Source of the DNA: Hymenobacter aquaticus
Lineage (GTDB): Bacteria > Bacteroidota > Bacteroidia > Cytophagales > Hymenobacteraceae
Length of the DNA stretch: 64,000 nucleotides
Assembly: GCF_004765605.1 (NCBI RefSeq)
Contig: NZ_SRLC01000002.1
Span: 1,550,001 to 1,614,000 of the forward strand
Reading direction: 5' to 3'
Shown here: positions 32,516 to 40,340 of the stretch, one piece after another
Position numbering within the stretch: position 1 is the stretch's first letter
Layout: the number at the start of each line of letters is the position of its first letter
The notes under the pieces: generated by a model
What the model was told of the DNA's origin: nothing
The model's database searches: none
The model's input: only the letters and a program-made list of their open reading frames with translations
Position numbers and translations under genes: made by a program

Positions 32516-34183
32516 ATGCTGTCGTCCGCCCGCCGTTTTGCCGGTTATGTTGTCCCGTTGCTCACGGCGTTAGCCAGCTGTGGCGGCCCCGCGCAAACTA
32601 CCGACGCGCGGCGGGTTTTCCGCTACAACCAGCCCGAGGCCCTGACCTCCCTGGACCCGGCCTTCTCGAACAAGCAGGCCAACATCTGGGCCGTGACCCA
32701 GCTCTACAACGGGCTGGTCGAGCTGGACTCGGCCCTGCAGCCGGTGCCGGCGTTGGCCCGGCGCTACGAAATTTCTTCCGACGGCCGGCACTACACGTTC
32801 CATTTGCGGCCCGGCGTGCGGTTTCACGATGCCGAGGTATTCGCGGGCGGCAAGGGCCGGGCCGTGGTAGCCCAGGACTTCGTCTACAGCTTTAAGCGCC
32901 TGCTCGACGCCGCTACCGCCAGCCCCGGCGGCTGGATTTTCCGGGGCAAAGTCCTGGAAAAGGAGGGGGGCGAGCCGTCGGATACCTGCTTCGTGGCCGC
33001 GAATGACTCCACGCTGCGCATTCACTTGCGGGAGCCGTTTATTCCGTTTCTGGGCATTCTGGCCATGCCTTACGCCTACGTGGTGCCGCGCGAGGCCGTG
33101 GTCAAGTACGGCAAGGACTTCCGGGAGCACCCGGTGGGCACGGGGCCGTTCCGGTTCAGGGAGTGGGACGAGGGCAACGCCATTATCTACCACCGCAACC
33201 CCCAATACTGGAAACAGGACGAGCAGGGCCGGGCGCTGCCCTACCTCGATGCCGTGCAGATCAGCTTTATCCAGGACCGCAAAACCGAGTTCCTGACTTT
33301 CATGCAGGGCAAGCTGGACTTTCTCTCGGGCATCCGGGCCGGCTCGCGGGATTTGATTATGCACCCCGACGGCACGGTGCGGGAAGACTTCCAGGGCAAG
33401 TTCCGGCTGCAAAAGGCCCCTTACCTGAACACCGAGTACCTGGGCTTTCAGCTGGACCCGACCAACCTGCGCGGCGACGCGGCCAACCCCGCCCTGCGCG
33501 ACGTGCGGGTGCGGCAGGCCTTGAGCTACGCCCTGAACAAGCCCGAGCTGATTGCCTACTTCCTCAACAACGTGGGCGTGCCGGGCCATTCGGGCTTCGT
33601 GCCCTCGTCGTTGCCGTCCTACAGCGAAAAGCTGGTGCCGGGCTACACCTACCAGCCCCAGAAGGCCCGGGAGCTGCTGCGGGCCGCCGGCTTTGGCCCC
33701 CAGAACCCGCTCAAGCTGCGCCTGGGCACGGTGGCTGAGCGCAAGGAAGTGTGCGAGTATTTGCAGAAGAAATGGGCCGAGGTGGGCGTCACGGTCAGCA
33801 TCGAGGTGAACCAGTCGGCGGCCCAGCAGGAAATGGTGGACAACGGCCGGGCCGCCTTTTTCACCAAAAGCTGGCTGGGCGACTACCCCGACGCGGAAAA
33901 CTACCTGGCCTTGTTCTACAGCAAGAACTTCGCCCCGGCCGGCCCCAACAAAACCCACTTCAAAAGCGCCGCCTACGACCAACTCTACGAGCAGGCCATC
34001 CGGGAGCAGGACGTGGCCCGGCGCTACGCCCTCTACCAGCAGATGGACCGGATTGTGGTGGCCGAGTCGCCGGTTATTCCGCTCTACTACGACCAGGTGG
34101 TGCGCCTGACCCAGAACAACATCCGGGGCCTGACGCCCAACGCCATGAACCAGCTGATTCTGGAGCGGGTGCGCAAGGAGTAG
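32516..34183 (+). CDS. ABC transporter substrate-binding lipoprotein (oligopeptide type)
   Basis: A 555-residue family 5 extracellular solute-binding protein, the class that delivers oligopeptides (or nickel/haem) to an ABC importer. The lipoprotein signal ends LTALASC. Family features are SLDPAFSNKQANIWAVTQLYNGL near residue 43, the YTFHLRPGVRFHD strand near 93, HPVGTGPFRFREW near 203 and DVRVRQALSYALNKPEL near 325. No permease or ATPase gene is adjacent, so it either serves a transporter encoded elsewhere or acts as a free binding protein. It begins with its own -7 box and ends in a hairpin that overlaps its stop codon. Confidence 0.9.
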   Translation: MLSSARRFAGYVVPLLTALASCGGPAQTTDARRVFRYNQPEALTSLDPAFSNKQANIWAVTQLYNGLVELDSALQPVPALARRYEISSDGRHYTFHLRPGVRFHDAEVFAGGKGRAVVAQDFVYSFKRLLDAATASPGGWIFRGKVLEKEGGEPSDTCFVAANDSTLRIHLREPFIPFLGILAMPYAYVVPREAVVKYGKDFREHPVGTGPFRFREWDEGNAIIYHRNPQYWKQDEQGRALPYLDAVQISFIQDRKTEFLTFMQGKLDFLSGIRAGSRDLIMHPDGTVREDFQGKFRLQKAPYLNTEYLGFQLDPTNLRGDAANPALRDVRVRQALSYALNKPELIAYFLNNVGVPGHSGFVPSSLPSYSEKLVPGYTYQPQKARELLRAAGFGPQNPLKLRLGTVAERKEVCEYLQKKWAEVGVTVSIEVNQSAAQQEMVDNGRAAFFTKSWLGDYPDAENYLALFYSKNFAPAGPNKTHFKSAAYDQLYEQAIREQDVARRYALYQQMDRIVVAESPVIPLYYDQVVRLTQNNIRGLTPNAMNQLILERVRKE

Positions 34184-34269
34184 AGACGCAATATGCTGCG
34201 TCTCGTCGTTGAACGATAATTGTTCGGTTCGACAACGGCCGCAACGATTGAGACGCAACTATGCGTCTC
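34183..34269. repeat. paired GAGACGCA/TGCGTCTC hairpins
   Basis: Two copies of GAGACGCA-loop-TGCGTCTC (34183-34204 and 34250-34269) with different loops, the first overlapping the stop codon of the peptide-binding lipoprotein. They may act as terminators, and the repeated module looks like a dispersed element. Confidence 0.7.
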
Positions 34270-34390
34270 TACACGCCGCCGACGTGGGCCACTGAGGCCG
34301 GGCCACGCTTTATTTTGGGAGAATGCAGCCCGGCGCCGAACCCAACCGTAGGCTAACGGTTGTTGCTATATTCACCCAGCCCTATTCTCC

Positions 34391-36844
34391 ATGCTCCACC
34401 GGTACTGGTTGCTGCTTTTCCTGTTTCTGTTCCTCCTTTCCTCGCCCCTGCACGCCCAGACTACGGGCCAGATCAGCGGTACCGTGCGCGACCGGGCCAC
34501 CCAGGAAGCCTTGCCGGGCGTGACGGTGGTACTCGACGGCACCAGCTTCGGCACCGCCACCGACGAGCAGGGCCGCTACCGGTTCACGGGCATCCCCACG
34601 GGCTCCTATAACCTGCGGGCCTCGTTTGTGGGCTATGAGCCCCTGCTGCGGGCCAACGTGAGCGTGACCAGCGGCAACGCCAACATCATCAACCTGGAGT
34701 TGAACGCGGGCAGTAAGCAGCTCGGCGAAGTGACGGTGACGGCCAGCCGGGCCATTCGGGTGGCCACGGCCGAAACCCCACTGAGCGTGCAGCGCCTCAA
34801 CACCGAGGAAATCAAGACCTACCCCGGCGGCAACTTCGACATCTCGAAAGTGGTGCAGAGCCTGCCCGGCGTAGGCGGCGGCGGCACCGGCGGCACGGCC
34901 GGCTTCCGCAACGACATCATCATCCGGGGCGGGGCCCCCAACGAAAACGTGTACTACCTCGACGGCATCGAGGTGCCGGTCATCAACCACTTTGCCACCC
35001 AGGGCAGCACCGGCGGCCCAGCCGGCATTCTGAACGTGTCGTTTATTGAGGACGTGACGCTGAGCTCCTCGGCTTTCGAGGCCCGCTACGACAACGCCCT
35101 GAGCAGCGTGCTGCAGTTCCGACAGCGCGACGGCAACCCCGAGCGGGTGCAGGGCAACGTGCGCCTGAGCGGGACGGAAGTCGCCGGCACGCTGGAAGGC
35201 CCGCTGGCCAAGAATACGACGTTTCTGGTGTCGCTGCGCCGCTCCTACCTGCAGCTGCTGTTCAAGGCCCTCGACCTGCCCATCCGGCCCAACTACTGGG
35301 ATTCGCAGTTTAAGGTAACGACCAAGCTCTCGGAGAAAACCACCCTGACGGCCCTGGGGCTGGGCGCCATCGACCACTTCGAGCTGGCGGCCCCGCGCAA
35401 CTCCTCACCCGATAAGGAGTACGTGCTCCGCTCGACGCCCACCTACGACCAGTGGAACTACACCACCGGCCTGGCGTTGCGCCACCTGCTGCCCGGCGGC
35501 TACCTGAACGTGGCCCTGAGCCGCACCCAGCTGGAAAACAAGGTGGATTTGTTTGAGGGCGGCACCGGCAGCGACGAAGCCAACCGCGTGCTGCTCACCC
35601 GCTCGGGCGAAGCCGAAAACAAGCTCCGCGTGGACGTAAACCGCACTGCCGGCCGCTGGCAGTATGCCTACGGGGCCAGCACTCAACTGATACACTACGA
35701 CAACCGCTTTCAGCAGCGCCTGCGCCGCGAAATTCGGGACGAGCTGGGCAACGTGACGGCCCCGGGCCTGACCGTCAGCTTTGCCTCCGACCTGGATTTC
35801 GTGCGCTTCGGGGCCTTTGCCCAGCTGACGCGCACCCTGCTGCCCACCGGCCGCCTCACCGTGTCGGCCGGCCTGCGCACCGATGGCAACTCCTTCACCG
35901 ACGAGGGCCGCAACCTGCTCCAGACCCTGTCGCCGCGCGTGTCGGCGGCCTACGCCCTGACCGACAAGCTGAACCTGACCGCCTCGGTGGGGCGCTATTA
36001 CAAGATTCCACCCTCCACTATCCTCGGCTTCCGCGACGCGAGTGGCGCGCTGGTCAACCGTAACAACCGCTACATCCGCTCCGACCACTACGTAGCCGGT
36101 CTGGAGCTACTGCCCCGGCCCACCACGCGCTTCACCCTGGAGGGCTTCTACAAGAAGTACAGCGACTACCCGGTGAGCGTGCGCGACGGTATTTCGCTGG
36201 CCAACCAGGGCGGCGACTTCGCGGCCCTGGGCAACGAGGCCGTGACCAGTACCGGCCGGGGCCGAACCTACGGAGCGGAATTTTTCTTCCAGCAGAAGCT
36301 CACCAACAAAACCTTCGCCGTGGTGTCGTACACCGTGTTTCGCTCGGAGTTCAGCGGGCTGGACGGGCGCTATAAGCCCTCGGCCTGGGACTCGCGCCAC
36401 CTCGTGTCGGGCCTGCTGGGGCGCAAGCTGGGGCGCAACTGGGAGCTGGGCCTCAAGTACCGTTTCGCCGCCGACTCGCCGTATACGCCCTTCGACGAGG
36501 TGGCCTCGCGGCAGAACTACGCCACCATCGGCACCGGTATTCTCGACTACGGCCAGCTGAATACCCAGCGGCTGGGCTCGTTTCAGCAGGTTGATTTCCG
36601 CCTGGACAAGAAGTACAACTTCCGCCGCCTCACCCTCGACTTTTACGTCGACGTGCAGAACCTGCTGCTGGCCAAGCGCCCGGCCACGCCCAGCTACAGC
36701 TTCCGCCGCACCCCCGACAACTCCGCCTTCGAAACCACCGACGGCCAGCCCCTGCGCCCCGATGGCAGCAACGGCATTCCCGTGCTCATCGACAACGCCA
36801 GTGCCCTCGTGACGCCCACCATCGGCTTTATCGTGGAGTTCTAG
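34391..36844 (+). CDS. TonB-dependent receptor with carboxypeptidase-like domain
   Basis: An 817-residue outer-membrane transporter. It has a signal peptide ending LSSPLHAQ, then a carboxypeptidase-regulatory-like domain (ISGTVRDRATQEALPGVTVV near residue 28). The plug follows (DISKVVQSLPGV near 150, DIIIRGGAPNENVYYLDGIEVP near 178), and then a beta-barrel ending in ALVTPTIGFIVEF with the terminal Phe that helps barrel assembly. It lacks the SusC signature, and no SusD gene follows, so it is a TonB receptor for an unknown ligand. It follows the peptide-binding lipoprotein by 207 bp; a shared peptide or metal cargo is possible but not shown. Confidence 0.92.
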   Translation: MLHRYWLLLFLFLFLLSSPLHAQTTGQISGTVRDRATQEALPGVTVVLDGTSFGTATDEQGRYRFTGIPTGSYNLRASFVGYEPLLRANVSVTSGNANIINLELNAGSKQLGEVTVTASRAIRVATAETPLSVQRLNTEEIKTYPGGNFDISKVVQSLPGVGGGGTGGTAGFRNDIIIRGGAPNENVYYLDGIEVPVINHFATQGSTGGPAGILNVSFIEDVTLSSSAFEARYDNALSSVLQFRQRDGNPERVQGNVRLSGTEVAGTLEGPLAKNTTFLVSLRRSYLQLLFKALDLPIRPNYWDSQFKVTTKLSEKTTLTALGLGAIDHFELAAPRNSSPDKEYVLRSTPTYDQWNYTTGLALRHLLPGGYLNVALSRTQLENKVDLFEGGTGSDEANRVLLTRSGEAENKLRVDVNRTAGRWQYAYGASTQLIHYDNRFQQRLRREIRDELGNVTAPGLTVSFASDLDFVRFGAFAQLTRTLLPTGRLTVSAGLRTDGNSFTDEGRNLLQTLSPRVSAAYALTDKLNLTASVGRYYKIPPSTILGFRDASGALVNRNNRYIRSDHYVAGLELLPRPTTRFTLEGFYKKYSDYPVSVRDGISLANQGGDFAALGNEAVTSTGRGRTYGAEFFFQQKLTNKTFAVVSYTVFRSEFSGLDGRYKPSAWDSRHLVSGLLGRKLGRNWELGLKYRFAADSPYTPFDEVASRQNYATIGTGILDYGQLNTQRLGSFQQVDFRLDKKYNFRRLTLDFYVDVQNLLLAKRPATPSYSFRRTPDNSAFETTDGQPLRPDGSNGIPVLIDNASALVTPTIGFIVEF

Positions 36845-37128
36845 GGCAGTTGTTCGTTGTCAGTTGTTCGTTGTCAGTTGTTAGTTGTCAGTTGTTAGGT
36901 CTGTCATCCTGAGTGCAGCGCAGCGGAGCGAAGGACCTTCCTCGCCTACCCCGCCATAGGTAATACCAACGCACAAAAGCCCTTTACCGCAGTAGTGGTA
37001 AAGGGCTTTTGTGCGTTGAAGAACGTTTGTCAGAACACGGAGGAAGGTCCTTCGCTTTGCTCAGGATGACAGACCTGACAACCAGTAACTAGCAACCAGC
37101 AACCAGCAACCAGCAACCAGCAACTACG
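36845..37128. repeat. nested palindrome between the TonB receptor and DUF6438 genes
   Basis: Outer arms are tandem GTTGTCAGTTGTTCG-like words on the left and mirrored GTTGCTGG-like words on the right. Inside them lie AGGTCTGTCATCCTGAG and GAAGGACCTTCCTC modules, also mirrored. The centre is a perfect hairpin with 22-bp arms (36967-36988 and 36997-37018) that includes AAAAGCCCTTTACC. The structure fills the gap between two convergent genes. Confidence 0.85.
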
Positions 37129-37129
37129 C

Positions 37130-37693
37130 CTACTGCTTGGCCGGAGTCGTTACGCCGCCCGATACCTTCTCAATTTCGGTGCTGATGTACTTGAGCAGGC
37201 TGTCGAGCTCGGGCGGGGTGCCTTCCTCGGCCTGCACGGTTTTGAGCTGCCCGTTGGGCTGCCGGATGCTGAGCACGGTGGCGGGCAGGTCGGTGGAGCC
37301 CTGGGAGTAGCGCTCCTCGTAGGTGCTGAAGTTGAGGCGGCGGGCATCGTCGAGCACCGTATTTACCACGTTCTGGGGCAGCCGGAACTCGTGGGTGCCG
37401 GTGCGCTTCACGTAGCCGTAGCCCGTGTACGACACCCGGCCGTCGGCGTACACGGTGGCTTCGTAGTGCGGGCAGGTGCCGAAACAAGGCGTGCGCTTAA
37501 ACACGAACACCGGGGCCGAGTCCACCTTTTTGGCGGCTACGGCACTGGCCGCCGGCTTCTTGGTCACGAGCTTGATTTTGGTCGGCTCCCGCGACACGAT
37601 TTTAGTCTTGGTGCGGTCGGACAGCAGATTCTGGGCCGACAGGCTGCCAGCCCACAGCAGGCCGGCAACAAGCAAAAAGGCGGAAGGGCGCAT
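37130..37693 (-). CDS. DUF6438 domain protein, secreted
   Basis: A 187-residue exported protein with a signal peptide (MRPSAFLLVAGLLWAGSLSAQ). A basic Lys/Thr/Ala-rich linker runs to about residue 60. The DUF6438 core begins FVFKRTPCFGTCPHYEATVYADGRVSYTG near 63, with the conserved RTPCFGTCP pair of cysteines, and continues through PQNVVNTVLDDARRLNF. This domain is common in Bacteroidota and has no known activity. A near-consensus -7 box (TATCTTTC, minus strand, about 20 bp upstream) fits a single-gene unit. Its stop lies next to the nested palindrome. Confidence 0.8.
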   Translation of the reverse strand: MRPSAFLLVAGLLWAGSLSAQNLLSDRTKTKIVSREPTKIKLVTKKPAASAVAAKKVDSAPVFVFKRTPCFGTCPHYEATVYADGRVSYTGYGYVKRTGTHEFRLPQNVVNTVLDDARRLNFSTYEERYSQGSTDLPATVLSIRQPNGQLKTVQAEEGTPPELDSLLKYISTEIEKVSGGVTTPAKQ

Positions 37694-37821
37694 AGGGTAG
37701 GGGCTTGCGGGAAAGATACCGGGTAAGTTCCAAAAAACGAGCCACTAACCAATGCCCCGCCGTCAGCCCGTACCTACGAAGTTGTGCTTTACCTGGATGG
37801 TGACCAATTGCTAAGCTGACC

Positions 37822-37865
37822 CTGCTTCTAGGCTACTTCTAGAGTGGCTCTAGACTGCTTCTAGA
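37822..37865. repeat. four 11-bp tandem CTTCTAGA-type repeats
   Basis: Four consecutive 11-bp units ending in CTAG(A/G): CTGCTTCTAGG, CTACTTCTAGA, GTGGCTCTAGA and CTGCTTCTAGA. The period matches one DNA turn. They sit in the 326-bp gap between yidC and the DUF6438 gene, which otherwise shows no recognisable feature. Confidence 0.7.
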
Positions 37866-38019
37866 CATCCGCTATAGGAGCACCGCTTAAAGCCGGGCGT
37901 AGAGCCCCGGCAGGTAGGCTCAGAATATTGGACAAAACCGCGGCCGGGCCAAAACGAGCAACGCCTTCCCGCCGCATGGGCAGAAAGGCGTTGGCAAAAG
38001 CAGTAAGGCCGGAGCCGAA

Positions 38020-39891
38020 CTACGAGCGGCGGGTAGGCTTCTTGGGCTTGTCACCCTTGGGCTCCCGGGGCTCGGCCGATGAGCTGCCGCCCTGCTTGGC
38101 CTGGGCTTCGCGCTCCTGGGCGGCCTTCATGGCCTCGGCCAGGCGGGCCTGGAAGCCCGAAGGCTTCTTGTCCTTGTTCTTCACCTTGTTGGCTTCGAGC
38201 TGGGCGCGCAGCTTGGTTTCATCCACGAAGCTGCGGGTGATGAACTGCTGGGCAAACGTCACCATGTTCGACACGAAGTAGTACCAGGTCAGGCCGGCGG
38301 CAAAGCTGTTGAGCACGAACATGTAGATAACCGGCATGACGTAGCCAATCACCTTCATCTGGCCCTGCATCTGGGTATTCACCTGGTTGCTCTGCCAGGT
38401 CATGAGCAGGGTGGAGGCCGTCATCAGCAGCGTGAACAGGCTGATATGGTCGCCGTACCACTTGATGTAGAAGGGCAGCTTGATGAACACGTCGTAGCTG
38501 CTCAAATCCTTGGCCCACAGAAACTGCTCCTGGCGCAGCTCAATGGCGTTGGGGAAAAACTGGAACATGGCCAGCAGAATCGGGATGGTGAGCAGCGTGG
38601 GCACGCAGCCGGCCAGCGGGCTCACGCCGAAGGTCGAGTAGAGCTTCATCGTCTCACTCTGGATCTTGGTCTGGTCGTCGCCGTACTTTTCCTTGAGCTG
38701 GTCGATTTCGGGCTTCAGCACTTTCATGCGGGCCTGCGACACGTAGGTTTTGTAGGTCAACGGCCAGGTCACGAGCTTGATCAGCAGCACGAGCAGGGCA
38801 ATGATGATGCCGTAGGAGCCGATAAACTGCTCCAGGAAGTGAAACACGGGCAGAATCACGCCGCGGTTTACCCAACGGAAGATGCCCCAGCCCAAGTACA
38901 CGTTCCGCTCGAAGCCGGGGGCCACGTTTTCCAGAATCGGCAGGGAGTTGGGGCCGAAGTAGTAGCGGAAGTTGGCCTTGCCGCTCTGCACGTCGGCCAC
39001 CGGAATGGCCAGCGTGCTGCTCATCGACTTCAGGTAGGTCGAGTCCTCCAGGTTCACGTTGGAGTTGAACTGGCCGGTGCTGAACTGGTTGTCGGCAATG
39101 ATGCCGGCAATAAAGAAGTCGTGCTTGTGGGCGGCCCACTTCAGGGGCTCGGCAATCTTCACTTCCTCGGGGTTTTCCGAGGCCTCGGCCAGGGCGCCGT
39201 GGTCGTCGGAGGCCAGGTAGTGGTTGATGGTCGAGTGGTTGCGGTTCTGCTTGGCATCCTGCTCGGTCTGGCGCACGTGGTCTTCGAAGGTGAAGGTCAA
39301 GGGCTCGGCGGCCAGGGTGCTGGCCACGCCGGGCATGCGCAGGCTGTAGCCCACCTCATACGAGTCGTCGAACAGGGTATACACTTCCTCGATGCTGCCC
39401 CCGGCCACGGCGGCCGTGAAAGTCAGGCTCTGGCCTTTCCGCTCGCCCACGGTTACGGGCTGCACCGCGGCGGGCTGGAAGTACAGGTCGGAGAGCTTGA
39501 TGCTGCGGCCGTCGGTGGTGCGGAAGCGGGTGTCGATGCTGGCGCTCTGGGCGTCGAGCAGGTCGAGGGGCTTGCCGAAGAAGGTCTTGTACTTGTTCAG
39601 GCGCACGGCTTCCACGCGGCCGCCTTTCGAGGAGAAAGTTACCGTCAGGTTAGCGTTTTGCAGCTGCACCTGCTGGGCCGTGCCCTGGGCGGCCGAGGCA
39701 AACGAGCCCAGCGTGCGGGCCGCCGTAGCCGAGTCGAGCGGAGCGGCGGCCGGGGCGGCGCCGGTTTTGCTGGCCGCCGTGGTGGCCTTGGCGGCGGGTT
39801 GGTCTTTGGCCGGCTTGGGCGCGAAGAAAAACAGGTAGACGAGGAGCAAGGCCGAAATCAGAAACAGGCCGGTTGCTTGGTTTTTGTCCAT
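38020..39891 (-). CDS. yidC: membrane protein insertase YidC
   Basis: YidC inserts and folds inner-membrane proteins, alone or with Sec. The 623-residue protein starts MDKNQATGLFLISALLLVY at 39891, giving the normal first transmembrane helix; the longer frame to 40065 is intergenic. A large periplasmic domain (about 80-340) is followed by the conserved C-terminal region with WGIFRWVNRGVILPVF near 352, PEIDQLKEKYGDDQTK near 420 and GCVPTLLTIPILLAMFQFFP near 452. The C-terminus is a basic, Lys-rich tail that can contact ribosomes. A two-box promoter lies 53 bp upstream. Confidence 0.95.
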   Translation of the reverse strand: MDKNQATGLFLISALLLVYLFFFAPKPAKDQPAAKATTAASKTGAAPAAAPLDSATAARTLGSFASAAQGTAQQVQLQNANLTVTFSSKGGRVEAVRLNKYKTFFGKPLDLLDAQSASIDTRFRTTDGRSIKLSDLYFQPAAVQPVTVGERKGQSLTFTAAVAGGSIEEVYTLFDDSYEVGYSLRMPGVASTLAAEPLTFTFEDHVRQTEQDAKQNRNHSTINHYLASDDHGALAEASENPEEVKIAEPLKWAAHKHDFFIAGIIADNQFSTGQFNSNVNLEDSTYLKSMSSTLAIPVADVQSGKANFRYYFGPNSLPILENVAPGFERNVYLGWGIFRWVNRGVILPVFHFLEQFIGSYGIIIALLVLLIKLVTWPLTYKTYVSQARMKVLKPEIDQLKEKYGDDQTKIQSETMKLYSTFGVSPLAGCVPTLLTIPILLAMFQFFPNAIELRQEQFLWAKDLSSYDVFIKLPFYIKWYGDHISLFTLLMTASTLLMTWQSNQVNTQMQGQMKVIGYVMPVIYMFVLNSFAAGLTWYYFVSNMVTFAQQFITRSFVDETKLRAQLEANKVKNKDKKPSGFQARLAEAMKAAQEREAQAKQGGSSSAEPREPKGDKPKKPTRRS

Positions 39892-39943
39892 CGAAGGAAG
39901 GTACTGACGGGAAAAAGTGAGGGGCGCCGGGCGCCGCGAAATG

Positions 39944-39975
39944 CAAAGGTACGGGGAAAGCGCGGCATGCCTCAA
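39944..39975 (-). promoter_or_regulatory. yidC promoter
   Basis: On the minus strand a T-rich TTG (39975-39973), 21 bp, then TACCTTTG (39951-39944). This fits the Bacteroidota consensus and lies 53 bp upstream of the yidC ATG. Confidence 0.65.
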
Positions 39976-40044
39976 AAATCCGGCGAGCCGGGGCAAAGGT
40001 CGGCATTGGCAGAAGAATATTCGCGAACCGGTATTTCTGGCAGA

Positions 40045-40334
40045 TGCACTAAGCCCCACTGTCATTGCCAGGACAAAGGACGAGGCAATCCGTCCTCTGA
40101 AATGGGCCGAGCTGCCTTAACCCAGAAAGCCTTTTAGACCTGAACGATGTAACGCGAAGTTCCACTTCGCGAGTCGGCCGCGCCACTGGCACGAAGGTCG
40201 TTCAACGCCTCGCGAAGTGGAACTTCGCGTTACAAGCAAAAGCCCTTTACTCCGGCGGGAATAAAGGGCTTTCTGGGTAAAGGTCATTTCGCCCATTTCA
40301 GAGGACGGATTGCTTCGTGCCTCGCAATGACGCG
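40045..40334. repeat. nested palindrome between pyrG and yidC
   Basis: Outer arms carry the GAGGACGGATTGCTTCGTGC/GAGGCAATCCGTCCTC module (40079-40098 and 40299-40326 regions). A second pair, GTAACGCGAAGTTCCACTTC and its complement, lies inside (about 40149-40170 and 40210-40234). A third hairpin AAAGCCCTTTA/TAAAGGGCTTT is at about 40242-40273. The right edge lies a few bases past the pyrG stop. These modules recur in the other palindromes. Confidence 0.85.
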
Positions 40335-40340
40335 TTTATC

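Noticed and set aside
34391..36844. A second SusC/SusD pair
   Set aside because: The receptor lacks the SusC signature and is not followed by a SusD gene.
40149..40234. GTTCCAC-containing hairpin as a second parS site
   Set aside because: The match is short (GTTCCAC without TGTT context), lies inside a dispersed palindrome module and lacks the CGTG centre.
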